Source of the DNA: Elusimicrobiota bacterium
Lineage (GTDB): Bacteria > CG03 > SLGR01 > PWQF01
Assembly (NCBI GenBank): GCA_003558145.1
Contig: PWMP01000095.1
Coordinates: 1 to 6,317, forward strand
Reading direction: 5' to 3'
Length of the DNA: 6,317 nucleotides
Under the pieces are notes generated by a model. That model searched no databases, was not told the origin of the DNA, and was given only the letters and a program-made list of their open reading frames with translations. The position numbers were made by a program, and so were the translations under genes. Numbering within the stretch: the first letter of the stretch is position 1; every line of letters begins with the position of its first letter. Below are positions 1 through 5,584 of this stretch, piece by piece.

Positions 1-101
1 AACTGATAAAGCCCATCGCTATGGAAAAGGGATTGAGATTTGCTATCCGCGAAGGCGGACATACTGTAGGCGCCGGCGTTGTTTCGGAAGTACTGGATTA
101 A
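1..101 (+). CDS. tuf: Elongation factor Tu, C-terminal end (partial)
   Basis: This is the last 32 codons of EF-Tu, the GTPase that carries aminoacyl-tRNA to the ribosomal A site. The reading frame runs in complete codons from base 3 and ends at TAA 99-101; the rest of the gene lies outside the window. The visible residues belong to the C-terminal beta-barrel (domain 3), with the family signatures PIAMEKGLRFAIREGG and TVGAGVV near the end. A His (GGHTVGAG) sits where E. coli EF-Tu has Arg (GGRTVGAG); this looks like ordinary family variation. Only 16 nt separate the stop from rpsJ, so tuf is probably co-transcribed with the S10 genes, the common str-S10 arrangement. Identity is secure from the conserved tail even though only about 8% of the protein is visible. 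Confidence 0.96.
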   Translation, partial: LIKPIAMEKGLRFAIREGGHTVGAGVVSEVLD

Positions 102-117
102 CTGAAAGTAAATTATT

Positions 118-429
118 ATGGTAGGCGAGCAGAAAATAAGAATAAAGTTAAGGGGATTTGATCACAGGATGCTTGATAATTCTGTCAACAGAATTGTGGA
201 TACCATAACCCGGACGGGTTCAAAAGTTTCCGGTCCCATACTGTTGCCTACCAGGATTAAGAAGTATACGGTTAATAAATCGCCTCATGTTGACAAAAGG
301 GGTATGGAGCAATTTGAGATGCGTATTCATAAGCGCCTTATATATGTTCACAGCCCCACATCGATGACAGTTGATGAGTTGGGTAAACTAGAATTGCCGG
401 CAGGCATTGATGTGGAGATCAAAGTATGA
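118..429 (+). CDS. rpsJ: Small subunit ribosomal protein S10 (NusE)
   Basis: S10 is a head protein of the 30S subunit. In E. coli it also acts as NusE, pairing with NusB in antitermination and linking NusG to the leading ribosome. The 103-residue length is the family norm. Recognisable segments are KIRIKLRGFDH (about 6-16), GPILLPTR (39-46), the long-loop motif TVNKSPHVDK (51-60) and EQFEMRIHKRLI (64-75). The start is ATG 118, preceded by a weak GAAAG (104-108) nine bases away, with no good alternative. The gene follows tuf after 16 nt and overlaps rplC by 4 nt (ATGA), which suggests coupled translation. In E. coli this gene is preceded by a long leader bound by L4; no such leader fits here. 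No unusual residues were seen. Confidence 0.98.
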   Translation: MVGEQKIRIKLRGFDHRMLDNSVNRIVDTITRTGSKVSGPILLPTRIKKYTVNKSPHVDKRGMEQFEMRIHKRLIYVHSPTSMTVDELGKLELPAGIDVEIKV

Positions 430-1052
430 TAGAGGGAATTTTGGGAACAAAAATAGGTATGAGCAGGATGTTCACCGAGTCAGGTGACAGTGTTGCTGTA
501 ACCCTTATATCGTGCGGGCCTTGTTGGGTTGTAGATAAAAAAGGTAATAAATTGCGGATAGGTTATATGGAAACCAAGGGAAAAGCCCTTAAAAAACCGA
601 ACGCAGAATTTTTTAAGAAGAAAAATTTACCTCCTTTAAAAGTTCTTAAGGAAGTTAAAGTAACGGACGAAAAAAATCATCCTGAACCAGGTGAAAAAAT
701 ATTCACTGATATTTTTAAACCCGGGGATAAGGTTGACGTCAGCGGGATATCAAAAGGAAAAGGCTTCGCCGGCGTTATGAAACGTTGGAATTTCAGGGGT
801 GGCCCGGCAAGCCACGGCTCCGGGTTTCATAGATCTCCCGGTTCGATTGGTGGTGCAAGTTCTCCTTCGCGTGTGTTCCCCGGGCTTAAAATGGCCGGCA
901 GGATGGGATCTGAGAAAGTAACGCAGATGAACCTTGAGGTTGTAGCCGTTGATGTGGACGAGAATATTCTTGCCGTTAAAGGCGCGGTCCCCGGACCTTC
1001 AAAGTCTTTACTATACGTTAGAAAAACAACAAGAGGGAAAAATGGCAGTTAA
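426..1052 (+). CDS. rplC: Large subunit ribosomal protein L3
   Basis: L3 binds 23S rRNA early in 50S assembly and sends a long loop toward the peptidyl-transferase centre. The 208-residue product has the bacterial N-terminal signature GILGTKIGMSRMF (about 4-16), the central SKGKGFAGVMKRW (109-121), a GSIGGASSPSRV loop (139-150) and a KMAGRMG motif followed by the C-terminal barrel. The start ATG 426 lies inside the rpsJ stop (ATGA) and has GGAG at 414-417, eight bases upstream. The 3' end overlaps rplD by 11 nt. The loop residue that is Gln150 in E. coli, methylated by PrmB, is Gly143 here, so that modification cannot occur at this site; many bacteria also lack the Gln. Length and domain order are normal. 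Confidence 0.98.
   Translation: MIEGILGTKIGMSRMFTESGDSVAVTLISCGPCWVVDKKGNKLRIGYMETKGKALKKPNAEFFKKKNLPPLKVLKEVKVTDEKNHPEPGEKIFTDIFKPGDKVDVSGISKGKGFAGVMKRWNFRGGPASHGSGFHRSPGSIGGASSPSRVFPGLKMAGRMGSEKVTQMNLEVVAVDVDENILAVKGAVPGPSKSLLYVRKTTRGKNGS
1033..1037 (+). promoter_or_regulatory. Ribosome binding site deciding the rplD start
   Basis: GAGGG lies four bases before ATG 1042, inside the last codons of rplC. The open frame extends upstream to an ATG at 949, but those extra 31 codons lie over rplC and do not resemble L4. The site and the protein similarity both favour ATG 1042. Confidence 0.75.
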
Positions 1053-1650
1053 AACACCTTCAATGCCTGAAGGGCTGAAAAATATAAGTTTAAATGAAGC
1101 TCTTATCCACGAGGTAGTAGTCGCTTTGCAGGCAAACGTCCGGCAGAATACTGCTTCCACAAAGGATCGCAGTGAAGTTTCCGGAGGCGGAAGGAAGCCC
1201 TGGAGACAAAAGGGTACCGGTCGCGCGCGCCACGGAAGCAACCGTTCACCTATATGGAGAGGAGGCGGTGTTACATTTGGGCCCAGACCTGAGAGAAACT
1301 TTAAAAAAGCTATTCCGGATAAAAAGAAACGCCAGGCTCTGCTTCAGGTTGTAGCGCAAAAGATAAAAGAAAAAAATCTTGCGGTTACCAGTGATATTAA
1401 ACTTACAGAGCCGAAAACCCGCTATGCGGCAGAATTTTTAAAAAAATCTCTCGGAGATAAATTTTCAGGCCGCGTGATTTTGATAATAGAGAAAAAAAAC
1501 GAAGATATTTTCAGAGCATTCAGAAATTTGCCGTTTGTTAATATCAGAACCGGACTTAATTTTAACATTTATGACCTGCTGTATAACGACTTTATACTTT
1601 TTACTGACAGGGGTTGGGAAAACTTTCTGGAAAAAAGGCAGATAAAATGA
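1042..1650 (+). CDS. rplD: Large subunit ribosomal protein L4
   Basis: L4 is an early-assembly 50S protein whose extended loop lines the peptide exit tunnel; in E. coli it also represses the S10 operon. The product is 202 residues from ATG 1042. Family signatures are NEALIHEVVVA (about 18-28), the basic loop GGGRKPWRQKGTGRARHG (48-65) and SPIWRGGGVTFGPRP (69-83), then the APKT-like EPKTRYAAEFL segment and a C-terminal YDLLYND stretch. The N-terminus before NEAL is only 17 residues and lacks the usual first strand seen in many L4 proteins, while the C-terminus (FLEKRQIK) runs slightly past the E. coli end. The gene overlaps rplC by 11 nt and rplW by 4 nt (ATGA). Whether it regulates this operon is unknown, since no leader target is visible here. 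Confidence 0.97.
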   Translation: MAVKTPSMPEGLKNISLNEALIHEVVVALQANVRQNTASTKDRSEVSGGGRKPWRQKGTGRARHGSNRSPIWRGGGVTFGPRPERNFKKAIPDKKKRQALLQVVAQKIKEKNLAVTSDIKLTEPKTRYAAEFLKKSLGDKFSGRVILIIEKKNEDIFRAFRNLPFVNIRTGLNFNIYDLLYNDFILFTDRGWENFLEKRQIK

Positions 1651-1937
1651 TTGATCCGTATAAAATAATAAAAGGCCCTGTTGTTACAGAAAAATCAACA
1701 TTTGAAAGAATGCAGGCAAACAAATATTGTTTTTATGTACATCCTGATGCATGTAAAAAAGAAATTAAGCAGGCTGTAGAAGAAATTTTTGAAGTTTCGG
1801 TTGAAAAAATTAACACGCAAAAAGTTAAAGGGAAACCTAAAAGGCTTGGCAGATTTGAAGGCCGCACGTCTTTAAAGAAAAAAGCTATGGTGACGTTGAA
1901 AGAGGGTGACAGAATAGCCCTGATGGAGGGACCATAA
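1647..1937 (+). CDS. rplW: Large subunit ribosomal protein L23
   Basis: L23 sits at the exit of the 50S tunnel and is the docking site for trigger factor and the signal recognition particle. The 96-residue length is typical. Visible motifs are GPVVTEKS (about 10-17), NKYCFYVHPDA (25-35), the helix and strand KKEIKQAVEEIFEVSVEKINT (37-57, split by family convention into helix then strand) and the basic GRFEGRT (68-74) followed by KKAMVTLKEGD. ATG 1647 is chosen because it overlaps the rplD stop (ATGA), has AAAGG at 1634-1638 eight bases away, and begins at the homologous residue. An ATG 33 nt upstream is in frame but lies within rplD and has no homologous N-terminus. One base separates the stop from rplB. 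No oddities were seen. Confidence 0.97.
   Translation: MIDPYKIIKGPVVTEKSTFERMQANKYCFYVHPDACKKEIKQAVEEIFEVSVEKINTQKVKGKPKRLGRFEGRTSLKKKAMVTLKEGDRIALMEGP
1925..1930 (+). promoter_or_regulatory. Strong ribosome binding site for rplB
   Basis: GGAGGG lies eight bases before ATG 1939, inside the final codons of rplW. It is one of the best Shine-Dalgarno matches in the window and supports bacterial initiation with a CCTCC-type 16S tail. Confidence 0.75.
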
Positions 1938-1938
1938 A

Positions 1939-2760
1939 ATGGCTGTCCGCAAATACAGGCCCCTAAATCCGGCAAAAAGAAAGAGGGTTAGAACCAAAAG
2001 GGATCATCTCACAAAAAAGAGTCCCGAGAAATCACTCACTATCAAAAAGTCAAAGACCGGAGGCCGAAACAATAAAGGCAGAATGACCGTTCGCCACCGC
2101 GGCGGCGGCAGCAAGCAGAAAATAAGGATCATTGATTATAAAAGACTGAAGTCTCAACCGGCTGAAGTAATAGCTATAGAGTATGACCCCAACCGCAGCT
2201 GCGATATTGCTTTAATTGAGTATCCGGATAAAGAAAAGGCCTACATACTGCATCCTGCTGAGCTTAAAGTTGGTGATAGGGTTGAAAGCAGCGATTACGC
2301 ACCGCTTAAACCGGGAAATGTAAGGCCGCTTAAGTATATACCTGAGGGCACCCCGATTCACAATATTGAACTGAGGCCCGGTCAGGGCGGGATTCTTGTA
2401 AGAAGTGCCGGCGGTGAGGCATCGATAACCGCAAAAGAAAAAGATTTTGCCCTTGTTAAATTTCCTTCAGGTGAAATAAGAAAAATAAAATTAAACTGCA
2501 AGGCTACAGTAGGGAAAGTTGGAAATGCCGATCACTTTACGCAGAAACTGGGTTTTGCTGGCGCTACGCGCCACCGTGGCCGCCGCCCCAAAGTAAGAGG
2601 TACTGCGATGAATGCTGTTGATCACCCACACGGTGGCGGTAGGGGAAAAAGCAAGGGTAACAATATTCCTTCAACACCATGGGGTAAAAGGTGCAAAGGT
2701 GTTAAAACGAGAAGCAGGAAAAAAGCTTCGGAAAGCGATATAGTGCGGAGGAGAAAGTAA
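1939..2760 (+). CDS. rplB: Large subunit ribosomal protein L2
   Basis: L2 is needed for subunit association, tRNA binding and the active peptidyl-transferase centre. The 273 residues equal the E. coli length. Motifs in order are the N-terminal VRKYRPLNP, TGGRNNKGRMTVRHRGGG (about 40-57), the OB-fold region with IEYDPNRS, the SH3-like region with RPGQGGILVRSAG, and the C-terminal GATRHRGRRPKVRGTAMN, then DHPHGGGRGKSKGNN and TPWG. The DHPH histidines, including the equivalent of the functionally important E. coli His229, are present. The usual MNPVDHP reads MNAVDHP here, and the stretch after HGGG is RGKSKGNN instead of the E. coli EGRNFGKH. The gene is one base after rplW and abuts rpsS with no gap. 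Identity is certain. Confidence 0.98.
   Translation: MAVRKYRPLNPAKRKRVRTKRDHLTKKSPEKSLTIKKSKTGGRNNKGRMTVRHRGGGSKQKIRIIDYKRLKSQPAEVIAIEYDPNRSCDIALIEYPDKEKAYILHPAELKVGDRVESSDYAPLKPGNVRPLKYIPEGTPIHNIELRPGQGGILVRSAGGEASITAKEKDFALVKFPSGEIRKIKLNCKATVGKVGNADHFTQKLGFAGATRHRGRRPKVRGTAMNAVDHPHGGGRGKSKGNNIPSTPWGKRCKGVKTRSRKKASESDIVRRRK
2747..2753 (+). promoter_or_regulatory. Strong ribosome binding site for rpsS
   Basis: GGAGGAG sits seven bases before ATG 2761 and is embedded in the last RRRK codons of rplB, so one stretch serves as L2 tail code and S19 initiation signal. Confidence 0.75.
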
Positions 2761-3051
2761 ATGGCCCGTTCGGCAAAAAAAGGTTATTTTGTAGATGAAA
2801 GCTTGATGAAAAAGGTGCGCCAGGCTAAAGATCAGGGAGTAAAAAGAACCAGGCAAACATACTCCAGACGTTCAATGATTATTCCTGATTTTGTGGGACT
2901 TACGATCCCGGTACATAACGGTAAAAAGTTTGTGGAAGTTTATATTGATGAAAATAAAGTAGGACACAGACTCGGAGAATTTGCTCCCACAAGGTATTTT
3001 AAAGGGCACGGCGCTGCTCATTCAAAAGAGCTGGAAGAAGAAATGGAATAG
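2761..3051 (+). CDS. rpsS: Small subunit ribosomal protein S19
   Basis: S19 is a 30S head protein that pairs with S13 near the A-site tRNA and the B1a intersubunit bridge. The 96-residue product is within the normal range. Motifs are ARSAKKGYFVDESLMKKV at the N-terminus, TYSRRSMIIPDFVG (about 33-46), VHNGKKFVEVYI (51-62) and the signature GHRLGEFAPTR (68-78). The tail after FKGHGAAHSK is acidic (ELEEEME), unlike the basic or short tails of many S19 proteins; this is minor. The start codon directly follows the rplB stop with no intervening base and has a strong GGAGGAG upstream. Six bases separate its TAG from rplV. Confidence 0.98.
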   Translation: MARSAKKGYFVDESLMKKVRQAKDQGVKRTRQTYSRRSMIIPDFVGLTIPVHNGKKFVEVYIDENKVGHRLGEFAPTRYFKGHGAAHSKELEEEME

Positions 3052-3057
3052 AAAATA

Positions 3058-3375
3058 ATGGGTAAAGCAAGAGCAAAATATATAAAAATGAGTCCGAGAA
3101 AAATAGCCCTTGTCCTCGATAGAATAAGGGGTAAAAAGGTAGACGAGGCTTACAGAATTCTCAATATGATAAATAAAAGGGCAACTCTTCCTGTGAAAAA
3201 GATACTGGATTCGGCTGTTGCCAATTCGAATGCACAGGAAAATACAGACAAAGTTAAAGTTAAAGCCGCCTGGGTCGGCCAGGGTCCTTCGCTTAAAAGG
3301 TTAAGGCCGCGCGCGCAGGGCAGGGCAGATATATATAAAAGAAGAACCGCGCATATAGAAATCGAGGTACAGTAG
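3058..3375 (+). CDS. rplV: Large subunit ribosomal protein L22
   Basis: L22 contacts all 23S rRNA domains, and its beta-hairpin forms part of the tunnel constriction where macrolides act. The 105 residues fit the shorter bacterial forms (E. coli 110). Motifs are RAKYIKMSPRKIALVLDRIRGK (about 5-26, start of the fold), the KKILDSAVANS helix (47-57) and the hairpin VGQGPSLKRLRPRAQGRA (73-90) followed by RTAHIEIEV. The hairpin tip is intact and shows no obvious insertion or deletion of the kind linked to macrolide resistance. The upstream Shine-Dalgarno is weak (GGAA, 3045-3048), so the start is supported mainly by homology and by the six-base gap to rpsS. Three bases separate the stop from rpsC. 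Confidence 0.97.
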   Translation: MGKARAKYIKMSPRKIALVLDRIRGKKVDEAYRILNMINKRATLPVKKILDSAVANSNAQENTDKVKVKAAWVGQGPSLKRLRPRAQGRADIYKRRTAHIEIEVQ

Positions 3376-3378
3376 AGT

Positions 3379-4029
3379 ATGGGACAGAAAGTAAATCCGT
3401 TAAGTTTCAGGCTGACTGTAGATAAGAACTGGCAGTCAAAATGGTTTGATCTGAAGCATATGCCTAAACTGATTGCTGAGGATGAAAAAATAAGAAAATT
3501 TATAAGAGCAAAATCTTCGGATGCAGGAATATCCAAAGTAGTAATTGAAAGAATGGGAGATAATGTTAGAGTTACTATTCATACAGATAAGCCCGGTGTA
3601 ATAATAGGCAAAGGTGGTGCCGAGGCGGAAAAGCTGAAAGAAGAAATGGATTTAATAACAGGTAAAAAGACGGTAGTAAACATAGAACAGGTTAAAAATC
3701 CTCTTACAGATGCTACCCTTATTGCCCAGTCCATAGCAACAGCTTTGGAAAGGAAGGTCAGGTTTCGTTTTGTTATGAGAAGGGCGTTGGAAAGAGCCAT
3801 TGAGTCCGGAGCGAAGGGTGTAAAAATAGCAGTAAGCGGCCGTCTCAACGGAGCGGAAATAGCCAGAACCGAATGGATGAAAGAAGGCCGAGTACCCCTT
3901 CAGACGATAAGAGCGGACCTTGATTACGGTTTTGTTGAAGCAAATACTACATATGGCAATATTGGTATTAAAGTTTGGGTTTTTAACGGAGAGAAATTAG
4001 AAAATAATTCGGGTACAGAAAGTGCTTAG
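3379..4029 (+). CDS. rpsC: Small subunit ribosomal protein S3
   Basis: S3 lines the mRNA entry channel of the 30S subunit and, with S4 and S5, helps unwind mRNA. The product is 216 residues, shorter than E. coli (233) but common in other phyla. Motifs are MGQKVNP, an unusual SFRLTVDKNWQSKWF (about 9-23), the type II KH domain with VIIGKGG (74-80), then RFRFVMRRALERA (128-140) and the C-terminal signature SGRLNGAEIARTEW (153-166), VPLQTIRADLDYG and TTYGNIGIKVWVF. At the E. coli helicase residues Arg131, Arg132 and Lys135, the aligned positions here are Arg134, Arg135 and Glu138: the lysine is replaced by an acidic residue. GAGG (3364-3367) precedes ATG 3379. The end overlaps rplP by 8 nt. Confidence 0.98.
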   Translation: MGQKVNPLSFRLTVDKNWQSKWFDLKHMPKLIAEDEKIRKFIRAKSSDAGISKVVIERMGDNVRVTIHTDKPGVIIGKGGAEAEKLKEEMDLITGKKTVVNIEQVKNPLTDATLIAQSIATALERKVRFRFVMRRALERAIESGAKGVKIAVSGRLNGAEIARTEWMKEGRVPLQTIRADLDYGFVEANTTYGNIGIKVWVFNGEKLENNSGTESA

Positions 4030-4438
4030 ACCTAAGAAAGTAAAATACAGAAAAAAACAGCGCGGGCGCAGAAAAGGGAAAGCCTTACGCGGCAGCCGTG
4101 TTAATTTTGGACAGTACGGTCTGAAAGCCCTTGAACCTGCATTGATAAGCGAAAGACAGATAGAAGCTGCAAGAGTTGCGGTAACCCGCTATATGAAAAG
4201 AGGAGGCAAAGTCTGGATTCGAATTTTTCCGGATCATCCGGTAACCAAGCAGCCGGCTGAAACAAGAATGGGTAAAGGAAAAGGAAGCGTAGAATTTTAT
4301 GCTGCAGTTGTAAAGCCGGGCAGGATTATCCTGGAGCTTGAAGGACTTGACGAGGCAAACGCACGGGTCGCAATGAAGCGTGCCGGAGCTAAAATGCCCA
4401 TTAAATGCAAGTTTGTTGAAAGAGGGAAATACACGTAA
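4022..4438 (+). CDS. rplP: Large subunit ribosomal protein L16 (GTG start)
   Basis: L16 organises the A-site tRNA elbow region of the 50S subunit and is a late-assembly protein. The 138 residues match the family. Motifs are the N-terminal LRPKKVKYRKKQRGR, VNFGQYGLKAL (about 27-37), SERQIEAARVAVTRYMKRGGK (43-63), WIRIFPDHPVTKQPAE (65-80), and TRMGKGKGSVEF (81-92). The Arg that is hydroxylated in E. coli (Arg81) is kept as Arg82. The start is GTG 4022, the only non-ATG start among the genes whose start is visible; it encodes the residue homologous to E. coli Met1. It lies inside rpsC, eight bases before that gene's end, with only a weak GGG (4011-4013) upstream, so initiation probably depends on ribosomes finishing rpsC. 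The stop shares one base with the rpmC start. Confidence 0.97.
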   Translation: MLRPKKVKYRKKQRGRRKGKALRGSRVNFGQYGLKALEPALISERQIEAARVAVTRYMKRGGKVWIRIFPDHPVTKQPAETRMGKGKGSVEFYAAVVKPGRIILELEGLDEANARVAMKRAGAKMPIKCKFVERGKYT

Positions 4439-4650
4439 TGGCTCTTAAAGCAAAAGATTTAAGAAATGAAAACCCTGAAGAATTGAGAAACCGTCTCAGA
4501 TCGCTCAAGAAAAAGCTGCTTGAAATGAAATTTCAGCATGCCGGCGGCGCTCTGAGCGATCCGCTTCAGATAAGGGTTGCAAGGAAAGATATTGCAAGAA
4601 TTCAGTCGGTACTTAAAGATAAAGAAAAAGAAGAGAAAAATGAAAAGTAG
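4438..4650 (+). CDS. rpmC: Large subunit ribosomal protein L29
   Basis: L29 is a small two-helix protein near the exit-tunnel rim, close to L23. The 70-residue product has the family pattern KAKDLRNENPEELRNRL, a LKKKLLEMKFQHAGGAL stretch (about 23-39) and a second helix LQIRVARKDIARIQSVL (43-59). A highly charged tail, KDKEKEEKNEK, makes it slightly longer than the E. coli form (63). The start ATG 4438 uses the last base of the rplP stop (TAATG), with AGAGGG at 4421-4426 eleven bases upstream. The gene overlaps rpsQ by 11 nt, so the charged tail is encoded over the S17 start region. No other candidate identity. Confidence 0.96.
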   Translation: MALKAKDLRNENPEELRNRLRSLKKKLLEMKFQHAGGALSDPLQIRVARKDIARIQSVLKDKEKEEKNEK

Positions 4651-4906
4651 TAAAAATAATTCGCCAGGCAGAAAAAAGTTGACCGGCAAGGTAATAAGCG
4701 ACAAAATGGACAAAACCAGGGTAGTTGAAGTTCAACGCATGTTAAGACATAGTACTTATGGAAAAGTCATTCGTAGGAATAAAAAGTATTATGCACATGA
4801 CGAGCAGAACACATCTGCGGCGGGGGATACCGTGGTTATTGAAGAAAGCCGTCCTCTCAGCAAAATGAAGAGGTGGAGAGTTCTTCAGGTAAAGGGGAAA
4901 AAATGA
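4640..4906 (+). CDS. rpsQ: Small subunit ribosomal protein S17
   Basis: S17 is a primary 16S rRNA-binding protein with an OB-fold, important early in 30S assembly. From ATG 4640 the product is 88 residues. Motifs are LTGKVISDKMDKTRVVEV (about 14-31), HSTYGKVIRRNKKYYAHDE (37-55), and GDTVVIEESRPLSKMKRW (62-79). A hydrophilic N-terminal extension of about 13 residues (rich in Ser, Asn and Lys) precedes the fold. An in-frame ATG at 4577 lies deep inside rpmC and would add a non-homologous segment, so it was not chosen. The ribosome binding site is poor (AAGAG, 4631-4635), consistent with coupling to rpmC through the 11-nt overlap. The stop overlaps the rplN start (ATGA). Confidence 0.96.
   Translation: MKSSKNNSPGRKKLTGKVISDKMDKTRVVEVQRMLRHSTYGKVIRRNKKYYAHDEQNTSAAGDTVVIEESRPLSKMKRWRVLQVKGKK
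4893..4897 (+). promoter_or_regulatory. Ribosome binding site deciding the rplN start
   Basis: AGGGG lies five bases before ATG 4903. An in-frame ATG at 4873 is inside rpsQ and would add ten residues not found in L14; this site and the sharp MI(R/Q)xES N-terminus of the family favour 4903. Confidence 0.7.
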
Positions 4907-5271
4907 TAAGGACGGAATCACAGATTAAAGTTGTTGATAATTCCGGTGCCCGGAGAATACTTTGTATAAGTGTTCTGGGAGGGGGCCAGCGAAAAACAGC
5001 TTCAGTAGGAGACATTATTACCGCTACCGTGAAAGATACTATTCCGTCCGGAAGCATTTCAAAGGGTGAAATAGTCAAAGCGGTTATAGTAAGAACACGT
5101 TATCCTGTAAAGAGGGCGGATGGCACCGTACTTCGTTTTGACGAAAACGGGGCGGTTTTGATTGATGAGAAAATGCAGCCGGTTGGAACAAGGGTTTTTG
5201 GGCCCATTGCTGGTGAACTCAGAGATAAAAATTTCGCTAAAATAATTTCACTTGCTCCGGAGGTTGTATAA
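4903..5271 (+). CDS. rplN: Large subunit ribosomal protein L14
   Basis: L14 contacts 16S rRNA at an intersubunit bridge and is the binding site of the silencing factor RsfS. The 122-residue length is standard. Motifs are MIRTESQIKVVDNSGAR (1-17), the signature stretch SKGEIVKAVIVRTRYPVKR (53-71, a basic loop), FDENGAVLID (79-88) and GTRVFGPIAGELR (95-107). The gene begins inside the rpsQ stop (ATGA). In E. coli rplN opens a separate spc operon after a gap with its own promoter; here no gap exists, so spc genes are probably read from the same transcript. One base separates its stop from rplX. Confidence 0.98.
   Translation: MIRTESQIKVVDNSGARRILCISVLGGGQRKTASVGDIITATVKDTIPSGSISKGEIVKAVIVRTRYPVKRADGTVLRFDENGAVLIDEKMQPVGTRVFGPIAGELRDKNFAKIISLAPEVV
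5259..5263 (+). promoter_or_regulatory. Ribosome binding site deciding the rplX start
   Basis: GGAGG sits nine bases before ATG 5273, within the last codons of rplN. It rules out the in-frame TTG at 5252, which lies upstream of this site and would add seven residues foreign to L24. Confidence 0.75.
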
Positions 5272-5272
5272 A

Positions 5273-5584
5273 ATGTACAAAATAAAGAAAAAAGATACAG
5301 TCATTGTTAAAGCCGGTAAAGATAAGGGGAAGCAAGGGGAAGTTATATCTGTTCTTCCTCCGGGAGACAGAGCTACGGTATCAAAACTTAATGTTGCAAA
5401 AAAGCATACGCGCCCTACAAGAACTGAACTCGGCGGAGTAATGGAAATAGAAAGGCCGATTCATATTTCAAACCTGCGTCTTGTATGTCCCAAGTGTAAT
5501 CAGCCTTCAAAAGTAAGATTTGATCGTCTTGAAGACGGTGAAAAGATAAGAGTCTGCAGGAAGTGTGGAGAAATGGTAGTTTAA
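5273..5584 (+). CDS. rplX: Large subunit ribosomal protein L24, zinc-ribbon form
   Basis: L24 is an assembly-initiating 50S protein that binds the 5' end of 23S rRNA near the tunnel exit. The product is 103 residues. It has an N-terminal KOW domain (about 4-33) with VIVKAGKDKGKQGEV, a NVAKKHTRPT loop (40-49) and the ERPIHISNLRLV segment (60-71). The C-terminal region carries two CxxC pairs, Cys72/Cys75 and Cys95/Cys98, forming a probable zinc ribbon; E. coli L24 lacks the complete set. The gene starts one base after rplN and shares one base with the rplE start (TAATG). No S8-type operator hairpin like that of the E. coli L24-L5 junction could be recognised here. Confidence 0.97.
   Translation: MYKIKKKDTVIVKAGKDKGKQGEVISVLPPGDRATVSKLNVAKKHTRPTRTELGGVMEIERPIHISNLRLVCPKCNQPSKVRFDRLEDGEKIRVCRKCGEMVV

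Noticed and set aside
71..78. GC-rich palindrome CGCCGGCG near the end of tuf
   Set aside because: It encodes the conserved GAGV residues of EF-Tu, is not followed by a T-run, and cannot be a terminator with a usable loop.
102..117. Possible promoter or terminator between tuf and rpsJ
   Set aside because: Sixteen AT-rich bases contain no stem-loop and no -35/-10 pair.
1259..1270. Strong Shine-Dalgarno-like AGAGGAGG followed by GTG inside rplD
   Set aside because: It encodes the conserved L4 RGGGV loop. The GTG is too close to the purine run and is out of frame with L4. The similar AGAGGAGG at 4199-4206 in rplP encodes KRGG.
1172..1354. A 60-codon plus-strand frame inside rplD
   Set aside because: It lies wholly within the L4 coding region in another frame and shows no family resemblance.
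3150..3536. A 128-codon open frame on the minus strand across rplV and rpsC
   Set aside because: It is antisense to two certain ribosomal genes, has no recognisable protein features or ribosome binding site, and reflects codon bias on the opposite strand. The same applies to the shorter minus-strand frames at 1011-1241, 1733-1975, 2671-2856, 3579-3848, 4459-4713, 4857-5078 and 6058-6258.
4229..4241. Perfect inverted repeat CCGGATCATCCGG in rplP
   Set aside because: The arms are separated by one base so no hairpin can form, and the bases encode the conserved FPDHPV motif of L16.
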